Source of the DNA: Cellulomonas sp. PhB143
GTDB lineage: Bacteria; Actinomycetota; Actinomycetes; Actinomycetales; Cellulomonadaceae
Reading direction: 5' to 3'
Assembly: GCF_003752595.1 (NCBI RefSeq)
Contig: NZ_RKIJ01000009.1
Span: 530,015 to 594,014, forward strand
DNA length: 64,000 nt
Part shown: positions 15,052 through 24,413 of the stretch, in pieces
Numbering within the stretch: position 1 is the first letter of the stretch
How the letters are laid out: each line of letters begins with the position of its first letter
Made by a program: the position numbers and the translations under genes
Notes under the pieces: generated by a model
Database searches by the model: none
Told to the model about the DNA's origin: nothing
What the model saw: only the letters and a program-made list of their open reading frames with translations

Positions 15052-17358
15052 ATGTCTTCTCCTGCCCGGGCCGACGGCCGTCACGTCAACGTCTTCCAGC
15101 TCGTCGCGCTCCTCCTCGCGCTCGTCCTGGTCGCCGGCGTCGGCGGTCTGCTCGTCGGCGGGATGTTCCTCCCGTTCGCCGCCGCGACCAAGACCGCCAC
15201 GGACTCGGCGGTGCAGATCTTCGACGACCTGCCCGACGACCTCGAGCCGGGCCCGCTCTCCGAGCAGAGCCGGATCTACGCGAACGACGGCAAGACCGTC
15301 ATCGCCCGCTACTGGACCGAGAACCGCATCGTCGTCCCCGGCGACCAGGTCTCCCAGTACATGAAGGACGCGGTCGTCGCCACGGAGGACAAGCGCTTCT
15401 GGGAGCACGGCGGCGTCGACATCGAGGGCACCGCGCGCGCGGCGGTCAACAACGCGTTCCACACCGACACGCAGGGCGCGTCGACGCTGACGCAGCAGTA
15501 CGTGAAGAACGTGCTCATCGAGAAGGCGACACGCGACGGCGACGAGCTCGCCGCGCTCAACGCCCGCGAGGACACCATCGAGCGCAAGATGCGCGAGGCG
15601 AAGCTCGCGATCGCGCTCGAGAAGAAGATGTCGAAGACGCAGATCCTCGAGTCGTACCTGAACATCTCGCAGTTCGGCGTCGGCGTCTACGGTGTCGAGA
15701 CCGCCGCCCGCTACTACTTCGGCAAGAACGCCGAAGACCTGTCGCCGGTGGAGGCCGCCACGATCGCCGGCGTCACCAAGGCGCCGAGCGCCTACGACCC
15801 GACGAAGAACCCGGACGAGGCGAAGTCCCGCCGCGACACCGTGCTGAACCTGATGTACCAGCAGAACTACATCACCAAGGACCAGTACGACGACGCACGC
15901 TCGAAGACGATCAAGGAGACGCTCGACGTCCACCCGGTCGGCGCCGGCTGCTCCGCCTCGCAGCAGTACGCGTTCTTCTGCCAGTACGTCACCGACGAGA
16001 TCACGAACGACCCGGCGTTCGGGAAGACCGCCGAGGAGCGCAAGGACCTGCTCTACCGCGGCGGCCTCGACATCGTCACCACCGTCGACCCGAAGATGCA
16101 GAAGTCGGCGTTCGAGCAGGTCACAAAGGCCGTCCCGGCGGACGACTCCAGCGGCCTCGAGGACGCGCTCGTGAGCATCGAGCCCGGCTCGGGCAAGATC
16201 CTCGCGATGACCCAGAACCGCGAGTACGACCCGAGTGACGACCCGGCGAAGGGCACCACCTCGCTGAACTACAGCGCGGGCTACGGCCAGGGCGGGTCCC
16301 GCGGGTTCCAGGTCGGCTCCGCGTTCAAGCCGTTCGTGCTCGCGGAGTGGCTGCGCAGCGGGCGCACCCTCAACGACGTCGTCAACGCCAACCACGCGTC
16401 GTACCCGATGTCCTCGTTCACGACCTCCTGCAAGCGGCTCACCGGCAGCCCCTGGGCGCCCCGCAACTCCGAGTCCACCGAGACCGGGAACATGAGCGTG
16501 CTGCGGGCCACGTACGACTCGGTGAACACCGCGTACGCGCGGATGGGCAACCAGCTCGACCTCTGCGGCATCCGCGACACCGCCTGGGACATGGGCTACC
16601 GACCCTCGAACGTGGCCGACCCGACCGAGGACGACATCGAGGTCTTCGCCCCGATGATCATCGGCACCGGCCTGTCGTCGCCGCTGAGCATGGCCTCGGC
16701 CTACGCGACGATCGCCGACGAGGGCACCTACTGCGAGCCGATGGCGATCACCAAGATCACCGGGTCCGACGGCAAGGCGCTCGAGGTGCCGAAGAAGTCC
16801 TGCAAGGACAACGCGCTCGACCCGCGCATCGCGAACACCATGATCTACGCGATGAAGGACGTGCTGACGCAGGGCACCGGCGCGGGGCTCGAGCTCGCCG
16901 ACGGCCGGCCCGCGGCCGGCAAGACGGGGACCGCGCAGCTCGGTAGCCAGACGTGGTTCGCCGGCTTCACGCCGTACGTCTCGACCGCCGTGTGGGTGGG
17001 GAACGCGGAGTCGAACGACGACCACAGCGACCTCACCGTCAACGGCACGAAGTACGAGCCGTTCCTCTACGGGAACTCGGTCGCCGGTCCCATCTGGCAG
17101 TCGTACATGAACACCGCGACCTCGGGGATGCCGAAGACCGACTTCCCGGGCCCGGACGCCTCCATGGTCGGCCGCGCCCCGGCGCCGCCCGCGCCGAAGA
17201 CGGAGGCGAAGTCCGACGACTCCAAGGCGGACGACTCCAAGGCCGACGACGCCAAGGCGGACGACAAGAAGGCCGACTCGAAGGCCGACGACAAGAAGGC
17301 CGCCGAGAAGAAGGCGGACGACGCGAAGAAGGACGACAAGAAGTCCGACAAGAAGTGA
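15052..17358 (+). CDS. Class A penicillin-binding protein (PonA2-like)
   Basis: 768 aa. A transmembrane anchor spans about residues 14-40. The glycosyltransferase domain (about 80-260) shows ATEDKRFWEHGGVD, GASTLTQQYVKN and ALEKKMSKTQILESYLN. The transpeptidase domain (about 340-690) shows the SxxK serine in GSAFKPF, SVNTAY for SxN and AGKTGTAQLG for KTG. It polymerises and cross-links peptidoglycan outside the membrane. Mycobacterial PonA2 ends in a PASTA domain; this protein has none and instead ends in about 55 residues of Lys/Asp/Ala repeats (SKADDSKADD type). The downstream phosphoesterase overlaps by 4 nt. Confidence 0.93.
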   Translation: MSSPARADGRHVNVFQLVALLLALVLVAGVGGLLVGGMFLPFAAATKTATDSAVQIFDDLPDDLEPGPLSEQSRIYANDGKTVIARYWTENRIVVPGDQVSQYMKDAVVATEDKRFWEHGGVDIEGTARAAVNNAFHTDTQGASTLTQQYVKNVLIEKATRDGDELAALNAREDTIERKMREAKLAIALEKKMSKTQILESYLNISQFGVGVYGVETAARYYFGKNAEDLSPVEAATIAGVTKAPSAYDPTKNPDEAKSRRDTVLNLMYQQNYITKDQYDDARSKTIKETLDVHPVGAGCSASQQYAFFCQYVTDEITNDPAFGKTAEERKDLLYRGGLDIVTTVDPKMQKSAFEQVTKAVPADDSSGLEDALVSIEPGSGKILAMTQNREYDPSDDPAKGTTSLNYSAGYGQGGSRGFQVGSAFKPFVLAEWLRSGRTLNDVVNANHASYPMSSFTTSCKRLTGSPWAPRNSESTETGNMSVLRATYDSVNTAYARMGNQLDLCGIRDTAWDMGYRPSNVADPTEDDIEVFAPMIIGTGLSSPLSMASAYATIADEGTYCEPMAITKITGSDGKALEVPKKSCKDNALDPRIANTMIYAMKDVLTQGTGAGLELADGRPAAGKTGTAQLGSQTWFAGFTPYVSTAVWVGNAESNDDHSDLTVNGTKYEPFLYGNSVAGPIWQSYMNTATSGMPKTDFPGPDASMVGRAPAPPAPKTEAKSDDSKADDSKADDAKADDKKADSKADDKKAAEKKADDAKKDDKKSDKK

Positions 17359-18314
17359 GCGCCGCCGCACGCCGGGCGGCGCGCGCGCTGGCGGGAGCCG
17401 CCGCCCTGGGGGCGGCGGGCGTCGCCTACGCGCACGTCGAGACGAAGCTCTTCACGGTGCGCGAGCGGACCGTTCCGGTCCTGCCTGCCGGCGCGCGGGA
17501 CCTGAAGGTCCTGCACCTCTCCGACCTGCACCTCACGCCCGGCCAGCACCGCAAGATCGCGTGGGTGCGCTCGCTCGCCGGGCTCGAGCCCGACCTCGTG
17601 GTCGACACCGGGGACAACCTCGCGCACGTGGACGCGCTGCGGCCGCTGCTGCACGCGCTGGAGCCGCTGCTCGCCGCGGCGCCGGGCGCCTTCGTCATGG
17701 GGTCGAACGACTACTACGCCCCGACGCCCCGGAACCCGGCGCGCTACCTGCTGCCCGACTCCCGTCCGCCGCGGACGGACCGGCCGGCGGACCTGCCGGC
17801 CGACGAGCTGGCCCGCGCGCTCGTCTCCGCGGGCTGGCGCGACCTGACCAACCGGCGGGACGTCGTCGTCGCGGACGGCCGGCGCATCGAGCTCGTGGGC
17901 GTCGACGACCCCCACCTGGACCGCGACGAGATGCCCGCGCCCGGGGGGCTGCCCGAGCGGCCCGGCTCCCCCGCGGCGTCCGACGACGACCTGCGGCTCG
18001 GCGTGACGCACGCGCCGTACCGCCGGGTGCTGGACGCGATGCACGACGACGGGAACGACCTGATCCTCGCGGGCCACACGCACGGCGGCCAGCTCTGCGT
18101 CCCGTTCTACGGCGCGCTGGTGACCAACTGCGACGTCGACCGGCGTCGGGCCAAGGGTCTGCACGGCTGGCCGGGCGCGCGCCCCGACGAGCCCGGCGGG
18201 CGCGGCTCCACGTGGCTGAACGTGTGCGCCGGCGCGGGCACCTCGCCCTACGTGCCGCTGCGGTTCGCATGCCGTCCGGAGGCCACCCTCCTGACCCTCA
18301 CGGCCCGCGGCTGA
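17355..18314 (+). CDS. Metallophosphoesterase, membrane-anchored (YaeI/Rv3683-like)
   Basis: 319 aa. An N-terminal hydrophobic segment (about 7-27) suggests a membrane anchor or uncleaved signal. Metal ligands follow in order: LSDLHLTPG (DxH), VDTGDN (GDxxD), GSNDYYAP, THAPYRR and AGHTHGGQ (GHxH). The usual GNH(E/D) box is GSND, as is common in this actinobacterial subgroup next to ponA2. Lipid A-type pyrophosphate or other envelope phosphate esters are possible substrates. GTG 17355 sits in the GTGA overlap with the PBP gene, so synthesis of the two proteins is coupled. Confidence 0.88.
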   Translation: MSAAARRAARALAGAAALGAAGVAYAHVETKLFTVRERTVPVLPAGARDLKVLHLSDLHLTPGQHRKIAWVRSLAGLEPDLVVDTGDNLAHVDALRPLLHALEPLLAAAPGAFVMGSNDYYAPTPRNPARYLLPDSRPPRTDRPADLPADELARALVSAGWRDLTNRRDVVVADGRRIELVGVDDPHLDRDEMPAPGGLPERPGSPAASDDDLRLGVTHAPYRRVLDAMHDDGNDLILAGHTHGGQLCVPFYGALVTNCDVDRRRAKGLHGWPGARPDEPGGRGSTWLNVCAGAGTSPYVPLRFACRPEATLLTLTARG

Positions 18315-18344
18315 GCCAGTTTCGTCGTAGGGGGTTCCGTCGGC

Positions 18345-18350
18345 TATATT
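18345..18350 (+). promoter_or_regulatory. -10 box TATATT upstream of tRNA-Pro
   Basis: A rare AT-rich hexamer in this region, 60 nt before the mature 5' end of tRNA-Pro. I find no convincing -35. Confidence 0.5.
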
Positions 18351-18410
18351 GGGCAGGCTTCCTCAGCGGGACGCACCGCTCCGGCGGCAGCGCCGCGGAG
18401 GTAGACCACT

Positions 18411-18485
<75 letters not shown>

Positions 18486-18507
18486 AGCGGGTCCTCCGAG
18501 GACCAGG

Positions 18508-18539
18508 GAACGGGTCGAGCCTTCGGGCTCGGCCCGTTC
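18508..18539 (+). terminator. Terminator of tRNA-Pro
   Basis: Arms 18508-18521 and 18526-18539 pair over 14 bp with one G-U, closed by a C(TTCG)G tetraloop and followed by TGTCGTT. Confidence 0.85.
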
Positions 18540-18627
18540 TGTCGTTACGCGCCGGACACGTCCCCGCAGCACCGCGTGACCCTGCCGCTGCCACACTGGC
18601 CGCACTGTCGTCGGCTGCGGAGGCATC

Positions 18628-19881
18628 ATGGGTGAGTCGTTCGTCCTGGTCGGAGGTGGGCTCGCCGCGGCGAGGGCCGCCGAGACGCTCCGCGCGGAGG
18701 GGTTCGGCGGGCGGCTCGTGCTCGTCGGGCGCGAGGGACGCCACCCGTACGAGCGGCCGCCGCTGTCCAAGGACTACCTCGCCGGGAAGGCCGACGCGCA
18801 CAGCCTGCTGGCTCTGGACGAGTCCTGGTACGCGGAGCACGACGTCGAGCTGCGGCTGCACGCCCCCGCGGTCGGGATCGACACCGAGAGCCACCACGTC
18901 ACGCTCGCGAGCGGCGCGCTGCTCGCCTACGACCGCCTCCTCGTCGCCACCGGCTCCACCCCGCGCGCGCTCCCCGTCGCCGGCGGCGAGCTGGCGGGCG
19001 TCCTCTCGCTGCGGACCCAGGCCGACGCCGACCACCTCGCCGCCGCGATGCAGGACCTCGCGGCCGGGAGCCCGGCGCACGACGGCGCGGGCCGGGTCGT
19101 GATCCTCGGCTCCGGCTGGATCGCGCTCGAGGTCGCCGCGGTGGCGCGCGCCCGGGGGCTCGACGTGACCGTCGTCGGGCGCTCCACGGTGCCGCTCGCC
19201 GGCGTGCTGGGTCGCGAGCTGGGCGGCTTCTTCCTCGACGTGCACCGCCGCGAGGGCGTGCGGTTCGTGCCCGACGCCGAGCCGGTCGCCGTCACAGGGC
19301 GCGACGGCCGGGTCGACGGCGTCCGGCTCACGACCGGCGAACACCTGGCGGCCGACCTCGTCCTCGTCGCGATCGGCGCCGTCCCGTCCACCCACCTCGC
19401 CGAGGACGCGGGCCTGGCGCTCGACCCGACGACCGGGGGCATCGGCGTCGGGCCGAGCCTGCGCGCGTCCGACCCGGACGTCTGGGCGGCGGGCGACGTC
19501 GCGTCCGTGCCCTCCGAGCGCTACGGCCGCACCCTGCGGATCGAGCACTGGGCGCGCGCCGACGACCAGGGCCGGCACGCCGCCCGCGCGATGCTCGGCA
19601 GCACCGACCCGTACACCGCGCTCCCCTTCTTCTTCACCGACCAGTACGAGCTCGGCATGGAGTACACCGGCCACGTCGCGGCCCCGGACGACGCGGAGCT
19701 GGTCGTCAGCGGGTCGCTGGACGACGGTGCGGCGTCGCGCGCGGTCGTCTTCTGGCTCGAGGACGACCGCGTCGCCGCGGGCATGGCGCTCAACGTGCGG
19801 GACCGGACGCCCGAGGTCGCCGCCCTGGTCGAGCGCCCCGGCCCCGTCGACCGCGACGCCCTGCGCGGCTTCGTCGGCTGA
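18628..19881 (+). CDS. FAD/NAD(P)-dependent ferredoxin reductase-like oxidoreductase
   Basis: 417 aa. The N-terminal FAD-binding motif is LVGGGLAAARAAETLRAEG. PYERPPLSKDYL and LVATGSTPRALP are typical of rubredoxin/ferredoxin reductases of oxygenase systems. The NAD-binding motif is ILGSGWIALEVAAVARARG, with Ser, Trp and Ala where GGGFIG is usual. The second FAD segment is PDVWAAGDVAS and the C-terminal reductase domain follows. It would pass electrons from NAD(P)H to a small Fe-S carrier, but no ferredoxin or P450 gene lies nearby. GCGGAGG is about 7 nt before ATG 18628. Confidence 0.87.
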   Translation: MGESFVLVGGGLAAARAAETLRAEGFGGRLVLVGREGRHPYERPPLSKDYLAGKADAHSLLALDESWYAEHDVELRLHAPAVGIDTESHHVTLASGALLAYDRLLVATGSTPRALPVAGGELAGVLSLRTQADADHLAAAMQDLAAGSPAHDGAGRVVILGSGWIALEVAAVARARGLDVTVVGRSTVPLAGVLGRELGGFFLDVHRREGVRFVPDAEPVAVTGRDGRVDGVRLTTGEHLAADLVLVAIGAVPSTHLAEDAGLALDPTTGGIGVGPSLRASDPDVWAAGDVASVPSERYGRTLRIEHWARADDQGRHAARAMLGSTDPYTALPFFFTDQYELGMEYTGHVAAPDDAELVVSGSLDDGAASRAVVFWLEDDRVAAGMALNVRDRTPEVAALVERPGPVDRDALRGFVG

Positions 19882-19887
19882 GAGGGC

Positions 19888-21024
19888 CTACGGCACCTCG
19901 CGCCGCTCGGGCCCCACGTACTCCGACAGCGGCCGGATCAGCGCGTTGGCGGCCCGCTGCTCCATCACGTGCGCCGTCCAGCCGACGACGCGGCTCGCGA
20001 CGAACAGCGGCGTGAACGTCTGCGTGTCGAAGCCCATGAGGTGATAGGCGGGCCCCGCCGGGTAGTCGAGGTTCGGCAGGATGTCCTTGCGCTCGGCCAT
20101 CGCGCCCGCCAGCGCGTCGTACAGCTCGCCGAGATCGGGGCGGTCGTAGTGCGCGACGAGGTCGTCGAGCGTCGCCTTCATCGTCGGCACGCGGGAGTCG
20201 CCGTGCTTGTAGACGCGGTGCCCGAACCCCATGATCTTGCGCTTCGCGGCGAGCGCCTCGTCGAGCCAGGCCTCCGCGCGGTCCGCGGTGCCGATCTCGT
20301 CGAACGCCGCCATGACGGCCTCGTTCGCGCCGCCGTGCAGCGGTCCCTTGAGCGCGCCGACGGCGCCCGTGACGGCGGAGTAGAGGTCGGCGAGCGTCGA
20401 GGTGATCACGCGCGCCGTGAAGGTCGAGGCGTTGAAGGAGTGCTCGGCGTACAGCACCATCGACACCTCGAACGCGTGCACGACCTCCGGCGCCTGCTCC
20501 TCGCCGAACGTCATCCACAGGAAGTTCGCCGCGTAGGAGAGGTCGTCGCGCGGCCCGACGAGCCCGAGGCCGTGCCGGCGCCGCTGGTCGAGGGCGACGA
20601 CGGCGGGCAGCATCGCGAACAGCCGCTCGGCCTTCGCCTGCTCGGCCTCGGGCGAGGAGTCCTCGGCGTCCGGGTCGTGCGCGCCGATGACGGACACCGC
20701 GGTCCGGCACACGTCCATCGGGTGGCACGTCGTCGGCAGCGCCAGGACGGCCTCGCGGACGGCGCCGGGCAGCGCGCGCCCGGACCGCTCGGTCTCGACC
20801 TGGGCGGCCAGCTCCGCGTCGGTCGGCAGCTCGCCGTGCCAGAGGAGGTAGGCGACCTCCTCGAACGAGCGGCGCGCCGCGAGGTCCTGCACCGGGTAGC
20901 CCCGGTACAGCAGCGAGTTCGACGCCGGGTCGACCTTCGAGACCGCCGTGACGTCCGCCACGACGCCGGCGAGGCCCTTGCGGACCTGGGGACCGTCGTC
21001 GGGCGCGGGTGCTGAGGTGCTCAT
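19888..21024 (-). CDS. prpC: 2-methylcitrate synthase / citrate synthase-like
   Basis: 378 aa. It condenses propionyl-CoA with oxaloacetate in the 2-methylcitrate cycle. Visible are RGYPVQDLAAR near the N-terminus, then LKGPLHGGANEAVM and KIMGFGHRVYKHGDSRVP, which hold the catalytic His residues, and a catalytic Asp region before VGWTAHVMEQR near the end. The 378-residue size fits the short type II enzymes. ATG 21024 has GAAGGAG 6 nt upstream. Its place after prpD and prpB, rather than among TCA genes, decides for PrpC over GltA. Confidence 0.9.
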   Translation of the reverse strand: MSTSAPAPDDGPQVRKGLAGVVADVTAVSKVDPASNSLLYRGYPVQDLAARRSFEEVAYLLWHGELPTDAELAAQVETERSGRALPGAVREAVLALPTTCHPMDVCRTAVSVIGAHDPDAEDSSPEAEQAKAERLFAMLPAVVALDQRRRHGLGLVGPRDDLSYAANFLWMTFGEEQAPEVVHAFEVSMVLYAEHSFNASTFTARVITSTLADLYSAVTGAVGALKGPLHGGANEAVMAAFDEIGTADRAEAWLDEALAAKRKIMGFGHRVYKHGDSRVPTMKATLDDLVAHYDRPDLGELYDALAGAMAERKDILPNLDYPAGPAYHLMGFDTQTFTPLFVASRVVGWTAHVMEQRAANALIRPLSEYVGPERREVP

Positions 21025-21064
21025 GCTCACTCCTTCGTGTGCTGCGGATCTCGGGGAGGGGCCG

Positions 21065-21958
21065 TCAGGGGCGGTAGGTGAAGATCTCCGAGTCGAACGT
21101 GTTGTACCCGGCGTAGTCGACGAGCTCGTAGAGCCGCGCGCGGGTCTGCATCTGGTCGACGACGCCCTGCTGGGTGCCGGTCGCGACGATCTCGTCGAGG
21201 GCGCGCTCGGCCGCCCCCATCGCGGCACGCAGCAGCGTCACCGGGTAGATGACGATCTTCGCGCCCGCGTCGGCGAGCTGCTGGGACGTGAACAGCTCGG
21301 ACTTGCCGAACTCCGTCATGTTGGCCAGCACGGGCACGTCCACGGCGGAGGCGACGGCCTCGAACTCCGCGAGGTCGCGCATCGCCTCGGGAAAGATCGC
21401 GTCCGCTCCCGCGTCGACGAGCGCCTTCGCGCGGTCGACGGCGGCGTCCAGGCCCTGCGCGGCCCGGACGTCCGTGCGGGCCATGACGAGGAAGCTCGGG
21501 TCGCGCCGCGCGTCGACCGCCGCCCGGACCCGCTGGACGGCCGTCGCGAGGTCGACGGTCTGCTTGCCGTCGAGGTGCCCGCAGCGCTTGGGGTTGACCT
21601 GGTCCTCGATGTGACAGCCGGCGACGCCGGCATCCTCGAGGCTCTGCACGGTGCGCGCGACGTTCATCGGCTCGCCGAACCCGGTGTCGGCGTCCACGAT
21701 CGCCGGCAGGTCCGTCATCCGCGCGATCTGCTGGGACCGCCCCGCGACCTCGCTCAGGGTGGTCAGGCCGATGTCGGGCAGCCCGAGGTCCGCGCTGAGC
21801 ACGGCGCCGGAGATGTAGAGCCCCTCGAAGCCCTTCTCCTGGATCAGCCGCGCGGACAGCGGGTTGAACGCCCCCGGGAACCTGAGGATGCCGGGGCCGG
21901 CGAGCGCCGCACGCAGCGCCTCGCGCTTGGCGGCGGGGGTGGTCTGCGCGTACAGCAT
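21065..21958 (-). CDS. prpB: Methylisocitrate lyase
   Basis: 297 aa. It splits 2-methylisocitrate into pyruvate and succinate. The family elements are FPGAFNPLSARLIQEKGFEGLYISG, the metal-binding VDADTGFGEPMNVARTV and the active-site loop NPKRCGHLDGK (KRCGH, the isocitrate-lyase-superfamily Cys). MARTDVRAAQGLDAA and FPEAM then follow. Its start codon shares one base with the prpD stop (TGATG), so translation is coupled. prpC follows after 40 nt. Confidence 0.94.
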   Translation of the reverse strand: MLYAQTTPAAKREALRAALAGPGILRFPGAFNPLSARLIQEKGFEGLYISGAVLSADLGLPDIGLTTLSEVAGRSQQIARMTDLPAIVDADTGFGEPMNVARTVQSLEDAGVAGCHIEDQVNPKRCGHLDGKQTVDLATAVQRVRAAVDARRDPSFLVMARTDVRAAQGLDAAVDRAKALVDAGADAIFPEAMRDLAEFEAVASAVDVPVLANMTEFGKSELFTSQQLADAGAKIVIYPVTLLRAAMGAAERALDEIVATGTQQGVVDQMQTRARLYELVDYAGYNTFDSEIFTYRP

Positions 21959-23532
21959 CAGCGGGCCTCGCTCTCGTCGGTGGTGCGCTCGTCGGTGGGG
22001 GTGTCGCGCCCGAGCTCGAACAGCCCCGTCGGGGCCTCGACCGAGGCGAGCAGCCCCGGCCGCGCGACGATGCTCAGCTCCCGCACCTCGGCCGGCGTGA
22101 GCTCGGGCAGGCGCTGGGCCAGGTCGAGGAAGCGCTCGATCTCCTCCTCCGTCAGCACGCCCTCGGCCAGGGTGCGGAACTTCGCGACGTACTGCTCGCG
22201 CGCGAACGGCCGCGCCCCCAGCGGGTGCGCGTCGGCGACGGCGATCTCGCGGACGATCGTGCCGCCGTCGGCCAGCGTGATCTCCACCCGCCCGCCGAAC
22301 GCCTTCTCCTCGGGGTCGGTCGAGTGGTAGCGGCGGGTCCAGCCCTCGTCCTCCGCCGTGGTGATCTTGTGCCACAGCGCGACCGTGTCCGGGCGCGCGC
22401 CGCGCTCCGGGGCGTAGCTGTCCACGTGGTGCCAGCCGCCGTCCTGCAGCGCGACCGCGAAGATGTACGGCACCGAGTGGTCGAGGGTCTCGCGCGACGC
22501 CGTCGGGTCGTACTTCTGGGGGTCGTTCGCGCCGGAGCCGATGACGAAGTGCGTGTGGTGCGAGGTGTGGATGACCACGGATGCCACGTTCTCGGGGTCG
22601 GCGAGCTCCGGGTGCTCGGCGTGCAGGGCGCGGGCGAGGTCGATCAGCGCCTGCGACTGGTACTCCGCCGAGTGCTCCTTGGTGTACGTGTCGAGGATCG
22701 CGGTGCGCGGCTCCCCGGGGGCCGGGAGGACGACGTCGTAGCTCGCCCCGGGCCCGTCCAGCAGCCAGGCGACGACGCCGTCCTCGCCCTCGTAGATCGG
22801 CTCGGGCGACGTCTGGCCGCGCATCGCCCGGTCCACGGCCTCGACGGCGACCTTGCCGGCGAACGCCGGCGCGTGCGCCTTCCATGTCGAGATCTGCCCC
22901 TTGCGGGACTGGCGCGTGGCCGTCGTCGTGTGCAGCGCCTGGCCGATCGCCTGGAACACCGTCTCGGTGTCGAGCCCGAGGAGGGTGCCGATCCCGGCGG
23001 CGGCGGACGGGCCGAGGTGGGCGACGTGGTCGATCTTGTGGGCGTGCAGGCTGATCGCCCGGACCAGGTCCACCTGGACCTCGTACCCCGTCACGATGCC
23101 GCGCACCACCTGGGCTCCCGTGGCGCCCACGTGCTGCGCGACGGCCAGGACCGGCGGGATGTTGTCGCCCGGGTGCGAGTACTCCGCCGCGAGGAACGTG
23201 TCGTGGAAGTCGAGCTCGCGCACCGCGACGCCGTTCGCCCACGCCGCCCACTCGGGGCTCACGCGGGCGGCGAGCACGGCGCCGGAGACGGTCGCGCCCG
23301 GGACGTACGGGTGGGCGAGCGCCTGCGCCCGGGCCGCGACGGCCGGGCCGCGGGTCAGCGAGGCGGCGCTCACGGCGGCGTTGTCGATGACCCGGTTGAT
23401 CACCATCTCGACGACCTCGGGCGTGGGCTCGACCGGGTCCGTGGCGAGCTCGGCCAGCTTCCACGCGAGCTGGTCCTCGCGGGCGAGGTGCTCGGCGCTC
23501 GGGTGGACGGTCAGGGTGATGGTCTGCGGCAT
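21958..23532 (-). CDS. prpD: 2-methylcitrate dehydratase
   Basis: 524 aa, the length of the long MmgE/PrpD proteins. It dehydrates 2-methylcitrate to 2-methyl-cis-aconitate. Segments typical of the family are [61 protein letters not shown] and [25 protein letters not shown] precedes ATG 23532. The gene begins 24 nt after the GntR stop, so the regulator is the first gene of the operon. Confidence 0.94.
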   Translation of the reverse strand: MPQTITLTVHPSAEHLAREDQLAWKLAELATDPVEPTPEVVEMVINRVIDNAAVSAASLTRGPAVAARAQALAHPYVPGATVSGAVLAARVSPEWAAWANGVAVRELDFHDTFLAAEYSHPGDNIPPVLAVAQHVGATGAQVVRGIVTGYEVQVDLVRAISLHAHKIDHVAHLGPSAAAGIGTLLGLDTETVFQAIGQALHTTTATRQSRKGQISTWKAHAPAFAGKVAVEAVDRAMRGQTSPEPIYEGEDGVVAWLLDGPGASYDVVLPAPGEPRTAILDTYTKEHSAEYQSQALIDLARALHAEHPELADPENVASVVIHTSHHTHFVIGSGANDPQKYDPTASRETLDHSVPYIFAVALQDGGWHHVDSYAPERGARPDTVALWHKITTAEDEGWTRRYHSTDPEEKAFGGRVEITLADGGTIVREIAVADAHPLGARPFAREQYVAKFRTLAEGVLTEEEIERFLDLAQRLPELTPAEVRELSIVARPGLLASVEAPTGLFELGRDTPTDERTTDESEAR

Positions 23533-23556
23533 CGGTCTCTCTCGGGTCGGGTGCGG

Positions 23557-24270
23557 TCAGGTCAGGGAGCGCGCCGCGAGCGCGGCGCTGCGGTCGATGT
23601 GGCGGCGCATCGCGAGCTCGGCCGCGTCGGCGTCGCCGGCGCGGATCGCGGCGGCGACGGCGCGGTGCTCGGTCACGTGGTCGGTGCCGCCCATGCGCTG
23701 GTGGGCGGCCAGCGCCCGGTAGCGGTCGACGTGCCCGTGGATCTGGCGCAGCAGCGCCGAGCACCAGCGGTTGGCGGCGAGCGTCTCGACGACGCCGTGG
23801 AACTCGGCCCCGATGCGGAGCACCTCGGCCTCGTCACCGGCGACCCGGGACATGAGCTCCACGAGCCGGTCGAGCGCGGCGACGTCGTCGGGCGTGGCGC
23901 GCTCGCAGGCGTCGCGGGCGAGCAGGCCCTCGAGCCGCGACCGCACGTCGTAGACGCGGCCGAGGTCGCCGGCGTCGAGCGGGGCGACGCGCACGCCACC
24001 CGTGCTGAGCTCCTCCACGAGCGCCTCGGCCTGCAGCAGGCGCAGCGCCTCGCGCACGGGGGTCCGGCTGACGCCGAGGCGCTCGGCCTGCACGGGCTCG
24101 GTCAGGCGCTCGCCCGGCGCGAGCTCGCCGGAGACGATCTCCGCGCGCAGGTGCTCGTAGACGAGCCGGGCGCCGGACTGGCGCCGCGCGCCGAGCGGAG
24201 CGCCGATCCCGAGGGTGCCGACGTCGGCGGGCAGGCGGGTGCGGGAGACGGAGGCGACCGATCGGCGCAC
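23557..24270 (-). CDS. GntR family (FCD) regulator of the prp operon
   Basis: 237 aa from the start chosen. Residues about 30-95 form the winged helix with GERLTEPVQAERLGVSRTPVREALRLLQAE. Residues about 100-230 form the FCD effector domain with the metal-binding His/Asp pattern (EFHGVVETLA, TEHRAVAAAIRAGD, MRRHI). An ATG at 24354 would add a Pro-rich leader unlike the family. GTG 24270 has a TAGCGT box 7 nt upstream and gives a normal length, so I prefer it. As first gene of gntR-prpD-prpB-prpC it probably senses propionate or methylcitrate. Confidence 0.82.
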   Translation of the reverse strand: MRRSVASVSRTRLPADVGTLGIGAPLGARRQSGARLVYEHLRAEIVSGELAPGERLTEPVQAERLGVSRTPVREALRLLQAEALVEELSTGGVRVAPLDAGDLGRVYDVRSRLEGLLARDACERATPDDVAALDRLVELMSRVAGDEAEVLRIGAEFHGVVETLAANRWCSALLRQIHGHVDRYRALAAHQRMGGTDHVTEHRAVAAAIRAGDADAAELAMRRHIDRSAALAARSLT

Positions 24271-24277
24271 GGCCTCG

Positions 24278-24283
24278 ACGCTA
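24278..24283 (-). promoter_or_regulatory. -10 box TAGCGT of the gntR-prpDBC operon
   Basis: Minus-strand TAGCGT, 7 nt before GTG 24270. It sets the GntR start 28 codons inside the longest ORF. Confidence 0.5.
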
Positions 24284-24379
24284 CCCGTGGGCGGACGCCG
24301 CCCGGCGGGGGCCGGTCCCGCGGGCAGGGGCTCGGCGGGGCGCGGCGTCGTCATCGCCCCATGATGCGCCGTTGCACAC

Positions 24380-24389
24380 CTGTATACAA
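24380..24389. promoter_or_regulatory. TGTATACA palindrome, candidate GntR operator
   Basis: The 8-bp palindrome 24381-24388 lies in the divergent region between the GntR gene and the lipoprotein gene. It is 13 bp upstream of the lipoprotein -10 box. TTGTATACAA-type sites are bound by FCD GntR proteins, and TATACA is rare in DNA this GC-rich. Confidence 0.5.
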
Positions 24390-24401
24390 GCGGTGGCCGC
24401 C

Positions 24402-24407
24402 TACGCT
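24402..24407 (+). promoter_or_regulatory. -10 box TACGCT of the lipoprotein gene
   Basis: TACGCT, 6 nt before GTG 24414; it fixes the start directly ahead of the signal peptide. Confidence 0.55.
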
Positions 24408-24413
24408 GGGCCC

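Noticed and set aside
17067..17358. Serine/phenylalanine-rich minus-strand frame opposite the PBP tail
   Set aside because: It is only the complement of the Lys/Asp repeat codons of the PBP.
24271..24354. ATG 24354 as start of the GntR regulator
   Set aside because: It adds 28 Pro/Ala-rich residues outside the family; GTG 24270 has a -10 box at leaderless spacing.
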